NCBI GenBank assembly: GCA_963664845.1
Contig: OY761615.1
Location: forward strand, 4,774,001-4,838,000
Direction of reading: 5' to 3'
Origin: CAIYTF01 sp963664845
GTDB lineage: Bacteria > Bacteroidota > Ignavibacteria > Ignavibacteriales > Ignavibacteriaceae
DNA: 64,000 nt
A program made the position numbers and the translations under genes. This document shows, piece by piece, positions 54,779 through 63,733 of this stretch. The notes under the pieces are model-generated. The model was not told the origin of the DNA. It saw only the letters and a list, made by a program, of their open reading frames with translations, and did no database searches. The first letter of the stretch is position 1; every line of letters begins with the position of its first letter.

Positions 54779-55196
54779 CGATTAGCCTATTATATTTCCA
54801 TTGCCAGTTAATTATGCCTGTGCAGCCTGTGAAATACTTTAGCAGACAATGTGTTTTGTGGGCGAGTATACCAATATCTTATAATCCTTCCTGAAATTAT
54901 GTATTAAGCAATTTAAGAAGCGGTTTAACAACGAACCACCCCGTCGCTGGCGGAACTGCAAATGTATGGTGAATCATTTTTTATTTGCTTACAGCATTCA
55001 AATTTTATGAACTATTGCCAGATTTCGCTTTTGTGAGTGAAGCGGATTTAGTAATAGATACACAGCAGCTTATTTGAGAGGAACAATCTGCTTCTCACAA
55101 ACGGGCAAAGCTTTAAAACTGTTAAACCGGTCTTGTTTCATGCAGTATTGTCCGGCATAAGAGCCGTTTGTGTATTTATTTGCAAAAAATTGATAA
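54779..55196. other. Distal upstream region of the arg operon
   Basis: About 420 bases without a supported gene. AT content rises toward 55190, where the ARG-box-like palindromes begin. Confidence 0.45.
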
Positions 55197-55217
55197 ATAT
55201 GCATAAAAAATGCATAT
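55197..55217. promoter_or_regulatory. ARG-box-like inverted repeat 1
   Basis: ATATGCAT and ATGCATAT are exact inverted arms around AAAAA; each arm also contains the self-palindrome ATGCAT. It is the most upstream of a cluster of TGCAT-type sites before argC. Confidence 0.45.
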
Positions 55218-55273
55218 AAAATTTGTGGAAATCGGCTGCGAATAATTTAAATATACACCCAGCCTGAATATTA

Positions 55274-55310
55274 TTTGCATATATATGTAAATATGATGTA
55301 TATTATGCAA
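55274..55310. promoter_or_regulatory. ARG-box-like pair 2
   Basis: TTTGCATAT and ATATGTAAA (55274-55291) form an 18-base palindrome with one mismatch, the size of an ArgR half-operator. Five bases on, ATGTATA-T-TATGCAA (55296-55310) forms a second imperfect dyad. Two adjacent 18-bp-type boxes are the normal ArgR hexamer target, and argR is encoded in this operon. Confidence 0.6.
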
Positions 55311-55376
55311 TAAATATTTAATATTTACGCATTCACGTGCATAAACGATTTGATATACCTGCTCCCGGTTATTATA

Positions 55377-55394
55377 TTTGCATAAATATAAATA
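55377..55394. promoter_or_regulatory. ARG-box-like site 3
   Basis: TTTGCATAAATATAAATA matches the left arm of the better site at 55274 (TTTGCATA) and keeps the AT-rich centre, but the right arm is degenerate. It lies 73 bases before the argC start codon. Confidence 0.35.
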
Positions 55395-55418
55395 CGTATA
55401 ATTAAAATAATTTATTCA

Positions 55419-55448
55419 AAATACGGTGGCGCCTTCGCCGCCGTATTT
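55419..55448 (+). promoter_or_regulatory. Leader hairpin before argC
   Basis: AAATACGGTGGCG and CGCCGCCGTATTT form a 13-bp stem (one G-U pair) around CCTT. It ends 7 bases before the AAGGAG ribosome site (55456-55461) of argC. No U-run follows, so a simple terminator is unlikely; it may protect the message or affect initiation. Confidence 0.65.
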
Positions 55449-55466
55449 AGTCAGTAAGGAGCACTT

Positions 55467-56501
55467 ATGTTATCTGTAGGATTACTTGGCGGAACAGGAT
55501 ACACCGGTAAAAAACTCGTTCAATTTTGCCAACAACATCCTCATGTTTCTTCATATGAAGTTTATGCAAACACAACGGCTGATGATATGCTTTGGAATGT
55601 ATTTCCCGATCTGGCTGGAAGTGGTGAAAACAAAAAAATTAAATCGGTGAACGATCTTTCATTGGACCATGATGTTTACTTTCTGACCTTGCCTCATGGC
55701 CACTCGTTAAAATATACACCGAAGCTTATTGCAAACGGCAAAAAAGTTATTGACCTTGGCGGAGATTACCGTCTGGATTTCGAAGAACTATACCGTCAAT
55801 GGTATAAAATAGAGCACAGTTCCCCGTATTTGTTAAAAACAAAGCTTTATGGTTTGGCTGATTATCTTTCGGCAGAGCAATATGAAAACGTACAATTGAT
55901 AGCCAATCCCGGATGCTATCCTACGGCGGTATTGTTAGGGTTGCTGCCATTTGTGGAGAATTTTGCTGCCAAGATTTTAACGGTGAGCAGCACTGCCTAT
56001 TCGGGAACGAGTGGTGCGGGCAAGACAGCGCGTGCAGACCTGATGGTGAGTGAGATGGACGGAAACGTAAAGGCATATGCCGTCAACGAGCACAGGCACG
56101 AACCGGAAATTTTGCAAATGCTGTACAGCCATAAATTTAATTCGCCGTTTTCGTTCACCACGCATTTGTTGCCTGTTTCCGTGGGAATCTATGCCACAAC
56201 GGTAATTCATCTGAAGGAAGACATTGATGCGTCAGCAATACATGCAGTTTATGAGCAGGAGTATGCCGATAAACCCTTCGTGAGAGTACGACCTACACCA
56301 CCCGAGTTGAACTGGGCAGTGAATACGAATTATTGTGACATGCATATTGCCGTGTCGCCCAAAAAGGCAGTAATAACCTCGGCTATTGACAATCTGATCA
56401 AAGGAGCCGCAGGACAGGCCTTTCAAAATATGAATAAACTTTATGGATGGGAAGACACCACCGGAATAAAAGCGAAAGAGGTAATGTATGCAGCATCTTG
56501 A
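55467..56501 (+). CDS. argC: N-acetyl-gamma-glutamyl-phosphate reductase
   Basis: A 344-residue NADPH-dependent enzyme of arginine synthesis that makes N-acetylglutamate semialdehyde. The N-terminal Rossmann motif is GLLGGTGYTGKKLVQ. The catalytic Cys sits in IANPGCYPTAVLLGL, and STAYSGTSGAGKTARADLMVSE with AVNEHRHEPEI completes the active site. AAGGAG at 55456-55461 supports this start. It is the first gene of the operon, under a cluster of ARG-box-like sites. It overlaps argJ by 14 bases. Confidence 0.97.
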   Translation: MLSVGLLGGTGYTGKKLVQFCQQHPHVSSYEVYANTTADDMLWNVFPDLAGSGENKKIKSVNDLSLDHDVYFLTLPHGHSLKYTPKLIANGKKVIDLGGDYRLDFEELYRQWYKIEHSSPYLLKTKLYGLADYLSAEQYENVQLIANPGCYPTAVLLGLLPFVENFAAKILTVSSTAYSGTSGAGKTARADLMVSEMDGNVKAYAVNEHRHEPEILQMLYSHKFNSPFSFTTHLLPVSVGIYATTVIHLKEDIDASAIHAVYEQEYADKPFVRVRPTPPELNWAVNTNYCDMHIAVSPKKAVITSAIDNLIKGAAGQAFQNMNKLYGWEDTTGIKAKEVMYAAS

Positions 56502-57693
56502 TAATGGTTCAATTACTTCTGTACAGGGTATAAAAGCGGCCGGTGTTTTTGCCGGAATTAAGAAAAGCCGGAAGGACCTTTCGCTCATTTATTCTGAAGT
56601 GCCCTGCACAGCAGCGGGAACATTCACGCTTAACAAAGTGAAAGCAGCCCCGACGCTTATTTCGCAAAATATGATCATTAATACCGAACAAGGCATCCGG
56701 GCGATCCTGGTTAACTCTGGAAATGCCAACGCGTGCACCGGAGAGCAGGGATTTGCCGATGCTTATGAGACCCAGCGTTATTGCGCGGAGAAACTTGGAA
56801 TATTGCCGGAAGAAACACTCATCAGTTCCACCGGAGTGATTGGTGTGAAGCTCCCTGTTGATAAGATGAAACATGGTATTGACATCATAGTACCTCTGCT
56901 TTCAACTGAGGGTGGTGAGGATGCTGCCGAGGCGATTTTGACCACTGATTTGAAAATTAAATCATATGCAGTCAAAGTTAAGCTTTCAGCAGGAGAAGTT
57001 ACCATTGGCGGCATTTGCAAGGGCAGTGGCATGATCATGCCGAATATGGCAACCATGCTGGGTTACCTGGCAACGGATGCGCGCATAGCAAAACCGCTGC
57101 TGCAAAAATTATTATCGGGTTCGGTTAATTTTTCGTTTAACAGAATTACGGTAGACGGAGACACGAGCACCAACGATATGGTGGTGTTGCTTGCCAATGG
57201 ACTGGCCGGCATTGATCTTGAAGAAGGAACAGAGGACTACGCCATATTTTCTCAGGCGTTGACTGCCATCTGCATTGAAATGGCAAAGGCAATTGTGGTT
57301 GACGGCGAGGGAGCCACAAAACTGGTGCAGATAGATGTGAAGAATGCAAAATCGCCGGCTGAGGCAAATGCGGCCGCCCGTACGATTGCCAATTCGCCTT
57401 TGGTCAAGACAGCATTTTACGGAGAGGATGCCAATTGGGGCAGAATTCTCTCGGCAGCAGGAAACAGCGGTGCCGAATTTGATCCGGGCAAAGTTTCGAT
57501 CTATTTTGATGATCTTGCTGTGTTTTTGCCTGATTACAATATTGTTCTGGATGAAGCCAAGGCCAAGGCAATCTTATCAAAGAGCGCCTATACCGTCACA
57601 GTTGACCTTGTTGCCGGCGAAAGTTCAACCACCTGGTGGACCTGCGACTTTTCAGAGGATTATATCAAGATCAATGCAAGATATAGGACATGA
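56488..57693 (+). CDS. argJ: Ornithine acetyltransferase / N-acetylglutamate synthase
   Basis: A 401-residue ArgJ protein. It transfers acetyl from N-acetylornithine to glutamate, which recycles the acetyl group, and may also use acetyl-CoA. The autoproteolytic site NMATML (186-191) places the nucleophile at Thr189, so the proprotein should split into two chains. NSGNANACTGEQG and the C-terminal DGEGATKLVQ and NWGRILSAAGNSG motifs are intact. The start is supported by GAGG 6 bases upstream. Presence of argJ with no argA or argE in this operon points to the cyclic acetylation route. Confidence 0.96.
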   Translation: MQHLDNGSITSVQGIKAAGVFAGIKKSRKDLSLIYSEVPCTAAGTFTLNKVKAAPTLISQNMIINTEQGIRAILVNSGNANACTGEQGFADAYETQRYCAEKLGILPEETLISSTGVIGVKLPVDKMKHGIDIIVPLLSTEGGEDAAEAILTTDLKIKSYAVKVKLSAGEVTIGGICKGSGMIMPNMATMLGYLATDARIAKPLLQKLLSGSVNFSFNRITVDGDTSTNDMVVLLANGLAGIDLEEGTEDYAIFSQALTAICIEMAKAIVVDGEGATKLVQIDVKNAKSPAEANAAARTIANSPLVKTAFYGEDANWGRILSAAGNSGAEFDPGKVSIYFDDLAVFLPDYNIVLDEAKAKAILSKSAYTVTVDLVAGESSTTWWTCDFSEDYIKINARYRT

Positions 57694-58478
57694 AAATGAA
57701 AAATGTAATCTTAAAACTGAGCGGTAAAGCGCTCGAGAATTTTTACAGCGACGAGACCTGGGCGTTGCGGATAAAAAAAATCAAAGCATCCTGTGACGGG
57801 CTTTTAATTGTTCATGGCGCAGGTACTACCATTTCGGACTGGTCGCAAAAACTTGATTGTGACGTACAGTTTGTCAACGGACAGCGTGTTACCACGCCAG
57901 ATATTATGGAAGTGGTTGCTGCAGTTCAGGCAGGTTTGCTGAATCACAAGGTTATTGCTTATCTTCAGACCAATGGTGTAAATTCAATTGGGCTTTCAGG
58001 TATTGATATGGGTTTGTTTGTCGCGGATTACCTTAATCCTGCGCTTGGTCAGGTTGGGTACCCACGTCCACTTGGCCCGACTAAATGGTTGCAGACATTG
58101 ATGAACGAGGGTGCCGTTCCGGTTTTTTCCAGCGTATGTATGGATACGGATGGCAACCTGATGAACGTGAACGCCGATGTTTTTGCAGAACGCCTGGCGG
58201 AAACACTTAACGCGGAATCCGTGCTTTTTCTGTCAGACGTTGACGGTGTAACGATGAATGGCTCGGTGCAAACGGTGCTGAACAAAGAGATCATTCATAC
58301 CGGAATAGACAATGGTGATATAACCGGCGGTATGATTCCGAAACTGGAAAGTTGTATAAAATTACTTAATAATGGTGTGCAGAAGATCTGGATAGGCTCC
58401 GAAACTGCTTTTTCCGATCACAGCACTTTCTCTTTTGAAAATTTATTTGGAACATGGATAGTAAATGAGCGCGCATAA
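57690..58478 (+). CDS. argB: Acetylglutamate kinase
   Basis: A 262-residue amino-acid kinase that phosphorylates N-acetylglutamate, the second step of arginine synthesis. Motifs are VILKLSGKAL at the N-terminus, VHGAGTTIS (usually VHGGG) in the middle and DVDGVTMNG near the end. The length fits the short, arginine-insensitive group that lacks the N-terminal helix for arginine feedback; that reading is inference. It overlaps argJ by 4 bases and argD by 14. Confidence 0.93.
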   Translation: MKMKNVILKLSGKALENFYSDETWALRIKKIKASCDGLLIVHGAGTTISDWSQKLDCDVQFVNGQRVTTPDIMEVVAAVQAGLLNHKVIAYLQTNGVNSIGLSGIDMGLFVADYLNPALGQVGYPRPLGPTKWLQTLMNEGAVPVFSSVCMDTDGNLMNVNADVFAERLAETLNAESVLFLSDVDGVTMNGSVQTVLNKEIIHTGIDNGDITGGMIPKLESCIKLLNNGVQKIWIGSETAFSDHSTFSFENLFGTWIVNERA

Positions 58479-59673
58479 CGAAACTAACGGATCTTTTTTG
58501 GTTAACAATTACAATCGCTATGACGTAGAGTTCGTCGGGGGGAGTGGTGCTACCTTGTATGATGCACCCGGACGTGAATATCTCGACTTTTTGAGCGGCA
58601 TTGCCGTTACTGGCTTTGGCCACCAGCAGTCGTCAATAAAGAAAGCGGTTGAAGAGCAGCTTGGCAAAGTGTGGCACTGCTCAAATCTGTTCACCATATC
58701 ACTTCAGGAAAAAGTTGCCGAACAACTATATCATCTCTCTGGATTAAACAAAGTGTTTTTCTGTAATTCCGGAACTGAAGCAAATGAAGCAGCGATAAAG
58801 TTCGCCCGTAAGTGGGGGAATGGCAAGTTCGAAATTATTGCCACAACCGGCAGTTTCCATGGCAGAACAATGGGAAGCCTTTCAGCGACAGGGCAGAAAA
58901 AAATTCAGGATGGGTTTGCGCCCGTTCTTCCCGGATTTGTTCATGTTCCCTTCAATGACGCTGAAGCCATTACCAATCATATTTCCATGAACACGGCGGC
59001 TGTTATTATCGAAGCGATTCAAGGAGAAAACGGCATAATTGTTCCTGATGAAAACTATCTGGCAGCGGTGAGGACCATTTGTGATGATAATGATCTTTTG
59101 CTCATTATTGATGAAGTGCAGACAGGAATTGGAAGAACCGGTAAACCGTTTGCCTACCAATGGTATGGTATTGTTCCGGATATGGTGACCTTTGCCAAAG
59201 GAATTGCAAATGGATTGCCTCTGGGCGGTGTTCTGTGTAACGATAAGGTTGCAGAAGCCATTACCCCTGGCTGTCATGGTTCAACTTTTGGCGGAAATCC
59301 CGTAGCGCTTGCCGCAGCAACAGCAGTGTTGAAGCTGCTCACGGAGAAGAAATTGGGCGAGATTGAAAAATTGGGAGAGCTGCTGACCAAAAAGATTGAT
59401 GATCTTGATAATCCTTACGTGAAGGAGATCCGGGGAAAGGGATTACTAATCGGTGTAGAATTGATTGGTGCCCTGGATGTTAAAAAGTTAGCCGCAACAT
59501 TTTTAAAGAATGGTGTTGTTGTCGGAACAGCCGGAAACAACACGCTTCGTTTGCTGCCGCCATTCGTTATTACCAAAACGGATATAAAATTGTTTGTTGA
59601 AAAACTATCTCAGCTTTTGCAGTCAATGAGTGCAGAGGTGGAGGTGATGAAAGGAGCTCCCGGTGCCTATTAA
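58465..59673 (+). CDS. argD: Acetylornithine aminotransferase
   Basis: A 402-residue class III PLP aminotransferase that makes N-acetylornithine. Visible motifs are FCNSGTEANEAAIKFAR, ATTGSFHGRTMGSLSATG, IIDEVQTGIGRTGK and TFAKGIANGLPLGG, which contains the PLP-binding lysine. Operon position fixes the acetylornithine role over the sister ornithine or GABA transaminases. The gene overlaps argB by 14 and argR by 11 bases, so translation is coupled along the operon. Confidence 0.95.
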   Translation: MSAHNETNGSFLVNNYNRYDVEFVGGSGATLYDAPGREYLDFLSGIAVTGFGHQQSSIKKAVEEQLGKVWHCSNLFTISLQEKVAEQLYHLSGLNKVFFCNSGTEANEAAIKFARKWGNGKFEIIATTGSFHGRTMGSLSATGQKKIQDGFAPVLPGFVHVPFNDAEAITNHISMNTAAVIIEAIQGENGIIVPDENYLAAVRTICDDNDLLLIIDEVQTGIGRTGKPFAYQWYGIVPDMVTFAKGIANGLPLGGVLCNDKVAEAITPGCHGSTFGGNPVALAAATAVLKLLTEKKLGEIEKLGELLTKKIDDLDNPYVKEIRGKGLLIGVELIGALDVKKLAATFLKNGVVVGTAGNNTLRLLPPFVITKTDIKLFVEKLSQLLQSMSAEVEVMKGAPGAY

Positions 59674-60130
59674 ATTAAAGCGTCAAACGCGAATTAAAGA
59701 GTTGCTCTCGACCTACATAGTGTCCAATCAGGAAGACCTGTTACGCCTTTTGAAGAAAGAAGGTTTTGAGATGACCCAAGCCACATTGAGCCGCGACTTT
59801 GCGGAACTTGGCGTGGTTCGTGTATTCACCGACGGCGGTATCCGCTATATTTTGAACGCGGATGAGAGTGGCAAGCAGATAGCGAAACTCATCGGGTTTG
59901 AAATTTTGAGCGTACAACACAATGAGACACTAATAGTCATCCGCACACTTGCGGGCAGAGCACAGGGTGTTGCTCATTTCATTGACCGGTTAAACAAAGA
60001 AGAAATTCTGGGAACAGTGGCGGGAGATGACACCGTTCTCATTATCCCCAATAAGGCTTCAAGCCTTCAGTTCGTAATTGATTTTATAAAAAGGCTGATG
60101 ACGGAATCTCCCAGCCAAAGATCGAAATAA
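59663..60130 (+). CDS. argR: Arginine repressor
   Basis: A 155-residue repressor. The N-terminal winged helix contains the DNA-contacting TQATLSRDFAELG. The C-terminal oligomerisation and arginine-binding region has GTVAGDDTVLIIP. The family forms hexamers that bind paired 18-bp ARG boxes when arginine is present. GTG 59663 is the start within the end of argD. An argR inside the operon it controls suggests feedback on its own supply. The sites at 55197-55394 are the natural targets. Confidence 0.95.
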   Translation: MPIKLKRQTRIKELLSTYIVSNQEDLLRLLKKEGFEMTQATLSRDFAELGVVRVFTDGGIRYILNADESGKQIAKLIGFEILSVQHNETLIVIRTLAGRAQGVAHFIDRLNKEEILGTVAGDDTVLIIPNKASSLQFVIDFIKRLMTESPSQRSK

Positions 60131-60142
60131 AGGAAACACAAA

Positions 60143-61366
60143 ATGGCAAAGAATAAAATAGTTGTAGCATACTCCGGTGGATTGGACACCTCGGTAATGG
60201 TACATTGGTTAAAAGAAAAATACGACGCTGATCTCATTACGGTTACGGGTAATCTTGGTCAAACGGATGAACTTGAGAACATTGAAGAAAAAGCGAAAAA
60301 GACCGGAGCATCAAAATCATATCTGGTTGATCTTCAGGAAGAGTTTATTACACAATATGTTTGGAAAGCCCTGAAGGCCAGTGCGGTTTATGAAGGAATT
60401 TATCCAATGGCATGCGCAATAGGCAGGCCGTTATTGGCCAAACTCATGGTGGACATTGCTCTCGCCGAAGGTGCGAATATTATTGCACATGGCTGTACAG
60501 GAAAAGGAAATGACCAGGTGCGGTTTGAAGTTGGTATACAAACGCTGGCGCCACAACTCGAGATTATTGCACCTCTGAGAACCTGGGAATTCAAGAGCAG
60601 GGAAGAGGAAATTGATTATGCCCTGTTGCACGAAATTCCTGTAAAGGTAAAGAAAGATTCACCCTACTCAATTGATGAAAACATTTTTGGCATCGCAATA
60701 GAATGCGGTGTATTGGAAGACCCGACCGTAGCCCCCCCCGAAGACGCATACATGATCACTGTAAACCCGAAAAAAGCCCCAGACGAAAGCGAGACCGTGA
60801 CTATTGGTTTTGAAAAAGGGATACCTGTGACCTTGAATGGTATGGAGACCACGGGTGTTGAGATGGTGAAGGCATTGAATGCTATTGGCGGAAAACATGG
60901 CGTTGGCAGAATGGACGTGATTGAAAACCGTGTTGTTGGCATTAAGTCAAGAGAAGTATATGAAGCGCCTGCAGCTGTAATTCTGCATGCAGCACATACG
61001 GAACTTGAAAAGCTTACCCAAGATAAAGAAACGTTCCGTTTCAAACAGGGTGTATCCGACAAGGTTGCAAATCTGATCTATGATGGACTCTGGTTCTCAC
61101 CGCTTTTCGACTCATTGATGGCGTTTGTGGATCAATCGCAAGAATGTGTGACCGGCACTGTTACTGTTGAACTGTACAAGGGAAACATCACCGTATTGTC
61201 GCGTGACTCCGTGTATAGCCTTTACAATAAAGAACTGGCCACGTATACAGATGAGGATTCGTTTGATCATAAGGCATCCGAAGGCTTTCTGGCGATTTAT
61301 GGACTGCCCTACAAAACGATGACTAAAGTTAAACAAGCAGCAGAACTGAGCAGTCTCGCGGTATGA
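60143..61366 (+). CDS. argG: Argininosuccinate synthase
   Basis: A 407-residue ATP-pyrophosphatase-fold enzyme that joins citrulline and aspartate. The PP-loop AYSGGLDTSVMVHWL is at the N-terminus, followed by GCTGKGNDQVRFE and KKDSPYSIDENIFG in the substrate site. AGGAAA at 60132-60137 supports the ATG. It lies 12 bases after argR and overlaps argH by 4 bases. Confidence 0.97.
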   Translation: MAKNKIVVAYSGGLDTSVMVHWLKEKYDADLITVTGNLGQTDELENIEEKAKKTGASKSYLVDLQEEFITQYVWKALKASAVYEGIYPMACAIGRPLLAKLMVDIALAEGANIIAHGCTGKGNDQVRFEVGIQTLAPQLEIIAPLRTWEFKSREEEIDYALLHEIPVKVKKDSPYSIDENIFGIAIECGVLEDPTVAPPEDAYMITVNPKKAPDESETVTIGFEKGIPVTLNGMETTGVEMVKALNAIGGKHGVGRMDVIENRVVGIKSREVYEAPAAVILHAAHTELEKLTQDKETFRFKQGVSDKVANLIYDGLWFSPLFDSLMAFVDQSQECVTGTVTVELYKGNITVLSRDSVYSLYNKELATYTDEDSFDHKASEGFLAIYGLPYKTMTKVKQAAELSSLAV

Positions 61367-62742
61367 AACTCTGGGGTGGCAGGTTCGCTTCGGGGTTGAA
61401 TGATTCCGCACTGCGGTTTTCGTCTTCGATCGAATTTGATAAAATACTGTTTGCAGAGGACATTGCTGGCAGCATTGCTCATGCAGAAATGCTTGCCAAA
61501 ACTGGTCTAATCAGCACCGATGAGTTTTCGGCAATTGCATCGGGGCTGGAAAAGATTAAAACTGAACTTGAAAGCGGGGAGTGGAATCCGGGAAAAGGTG
61601 AATTCGAGGATATCCATTCAGCAATCGAGAGCAGGTTGTCTGTGCATATTGGAAGCTCTGCCGGTAAATTGCATACCGGAAGGAGCAGGAATGATCAGAT
61701 AATAACTGACGTCAGGCTCTGGGCTAAGACGCAAGTGAAACTGCTTCAGGCGGCTATCCGCCAGACCCAGAAAACTCTTTTGCAGGTTGCCGGTGAGACA
61801 ACTGAGGTTATTATTCCCGGTTACACGCATCTGCAACGGGCACAGCCGATCTCATTTGCGTTTCACCTTCTTGCCTATGTCGAAATGCTTGAACGTGATT
61901 TCAATCGTCTTTCATTTGTGTTTGACGAAAGCGACTCGCTCCCTTTGGGGAGCGGCGCTCTCGCCGGATCAACTCTTCCTTTGGACAGGGAGTTTACTGC
62001 AGTGCAACTTGGATTTGCGAAACTATGCACCAATGCGCTTGATGCGATCTCCGATCGTGATTTCATAATCGATTTTGCACACAGCTGCTCGCTGGGGATG
62101 CTCCATCTCTCGCGTTTTGCCGAAGAAGTTATTTTATGGAGTTCGCAGGAATGGGATTTCCTTGTCCTAAATGATTCCGTTGCGACCGGCTCTTCGCTTA
62201 TGCCGCAGAAAAAAAATCCGGACCTTGCAGAATTAGTACGCGGAAAGACAGCGCGTGTTCTTGGTAACGATGCTTCTCTGAAAATCCTGTTAAAGGGATT
62301 GCCATTAAGCTACAACCGCGATCTTCAGGAAGACAAGGAACCGTTGTTCGAATCGGTGCAGACCTGGTATGATTCGCTTTGCATAATTCAACTGCTGCTG
62401 TTGAACAGTTCCATCAAAAGGGACCGTTTTGTTGCTGAACTGGACGGAAGCTTTATTCTTGCAACTGATCTGGCTGACTGGCTGGTGCTGAAGGGGATAC
62501 CCTTCAGGAGTGCCCACCACATTGTTGGTGAAGTTGTAAGGTATTGTGAAGTTAATGGCAAGAAATTCAATCAGTTAGCGCTTGATGAGTTGAAAGCGAT
62601 TGACGGGAATTTTGATGAATCGGTGTTCGAGGTTTTTAATGTTGCTTCTGCACTTGACAGAAAAGTGACGATTGGATCCCCCAACCCTGAGTTGGTGAAA
62701 GGTGAAATTGCGAGGTGGTTGAGGGTTTGCAAAGATAATTAA
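61363..62742 (+). CDS. argH: Argininosuccinate lyase
   Basis: A 459-residue lyase that splits argininosuccinate into arginine and fumarate, the last step. The family signature GSSLMPQKKNPD is intact, as are THLQRAQP and TGRSRNDQ. It ends the operon argC-J-B-D-R-G-H. No ornithine carbamoyltransferase gene is in the window, so argF must lie elsewhere. A dyad at 62841-62882 downstream may end the transcript. Confidence 0.97.
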   Translation: MKLWGGRFASGLNDSALRFSSSIEFDKILFAEDIAGSIAHAEMLAKTGLISTDEFSAIASGLEKIKTELESGEWNPGKGEFEDIHSAIESRLSVHIGSSAGKLHTGRSRNDQIITDVRLWAKTQVKLLQAAIRQTQKTLLQVAGETTEVIIPGYTHLQRAQPISFAFHLLAYVEMLERDFNRLSFVFDESDSLPLGSGALAGSTLPLDREFTAVQLGFAKLCTNALDAISDRDFIIDFAHSCSLGMLHLSRFAEEVILWSSQEWDFLVLNDSVATGSSLMPQKKNPDLAELVRGKTARVLGNDASLKILLKGLPLSYNRDLQEDKEPLFESVQTWYDSLCIIQLLLLNSSIKRDRFVAELDGSFILATDLADWLVLKGIPFRSAHHIVGEVVRYCEVNGKKFNQLALDELKAIDGNFDESVFEVFNVASALDRKVTIGSPNPELVKGEIARWLRVCKDN

Positions 62743-62840
62743 CACGCAATTGAAATTATGCGTTAACGCGAGGCCTGAACTTCAATGAAATCAGTATTCA
62801 TACCAATATGCTCCGTTGAAACCGGGTATTTGAATTAGCG

Positions 62841-62882
62841 AATTCTAACCAAGCTGGCTTCTAACGGTGTCTGATTAGAATT
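62841..62882. terminator. Weak dyad after argH
   Basis: AATTCTAA (62841-62848) and TTAGAATT (62875-62882) are 8-base inverted arms about 26 bases apart, between convergent genes. The long loop and lack of a U-run make it a weak terminator candidate. Confidence 0.25.
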
Positions 62883-63063
62883 ATAACAGTCCAAATTTGT
62901 TTAGGGTTTGAGCCAAATCCGGATGGGTTTTAGCGTATTCACGTAACGCTTTTATAAGATTGCTGGTTTTGGATTCATCAGTTCTGCGATATATAACTAC
63001 ATACGCGAAATACATTATTATCAATAACGATGCAAGGATAATCGTAATTGTATCGTTGTTCAT
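62881..63063 (-). CDS. Small single-helix membrane protein
   Basis: A 60-residue protein with one N-terminal membrane helix (IILASLLIIMYFAYVVIY) and a charged cytoplasmic tail (DESKTSNLIKALREYAKTHPDL). AGGAA lies 8 bases before the ATG, a good ribosome site. Unrecognised. It follows another tiny membrane-protein gene by 32 bases on the same strand, so the two are probably co-transcribed. Confidence 0.5.
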   Translation of the reverse strand: MNNDTITIILASLLIIMYFAYVVIYRRTDESKTSNLIKALREYAKTHPDLAQTLNKFGLL

Positions 63064-63095
63064 TTTCTATTCCTTTTCTTCCTGTTCACATTGGC

Positions 63096-63254
63096 TCAAC
63101 CACTGGATACCAGATTTATTACTACGCCGTAGGCAAACATTCTTATTATATCAACGGTTGATTTGTAATTCACAGAAATATCGAAAATCACGAAACACAA
63201 TGCAACTGCATAAATAAGGTATCTGAAAACCTGTTCTCGTGTCTCTTTGGACAT
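63096..63254 (-). CDS. Tiny hydrophobic protein
   Basis: A 52-residue frame starting MSKETREQVF, with one strong hydrophobic stretch (YLIYAVALCFVIFDIS) and a second weaker one (MFAYGVVINLVSSG). The charged start and hydrophobic pattern look like a genuine small membrane protein. The Shine-Dalgarno is weak. Its position 32 bases upstream of the 60-residue membrane-protein gene suggests one two-gene unit. Confidence 0.4.
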   Translation of the reverse strand: MSKETREQVFRYLIYAVALCFVIFDISVNYKSTVDIIRMFAYGVVINLVSSG

Positions 63255-63733
63255 GCTTATACATCCATCCGGAAAATCCGAAAATAAACACTTTTCAGCA
63301 ATCGATTATTTATATCTGATGAACTCATGTTCGCCCAAGCAACTATAAATGCCTTCACAAGCTAATTCAAGCAATTTATTCTTATGGTGAATAAATTACT
63401 ATAAAAATATGCAAATACCAATATATCCAAGCCGATACCAGCAATATTTGATCTGCCAATTTTATCATTGCCGAAAAAGCACCTGATAACGAGTGATTAT
63501 GTAGCAGGTATGCCGTTAAATGGAATATCGAAAATTACCCTGTAGTGGCCGCTTAAAAGCGGGGCATATCTGATTCATGAAATAGAGTTTTTGGGGTGTT
63601 TATGTCTGAAATGCCACTGGCTGCACTTCTTTTGAGTCAGTTGCATCTGTGCTGAGCGGGTGCTATTTTCGAATAGCCAATTTGATACAACATCGGACAG
63701 TGGATGTTATAATGCAAAATCGAAAGGAACCCT
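63255..63733. other. Intergenic region
   Basis: About 480 bases between divergent genes. CCGCTTAAAAGCGG at about 63550-63563 is a short perfect palindrome. The AT-rich part 63360-63440 may hold promoters. No other gene is supported. Confidence 0.45.
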
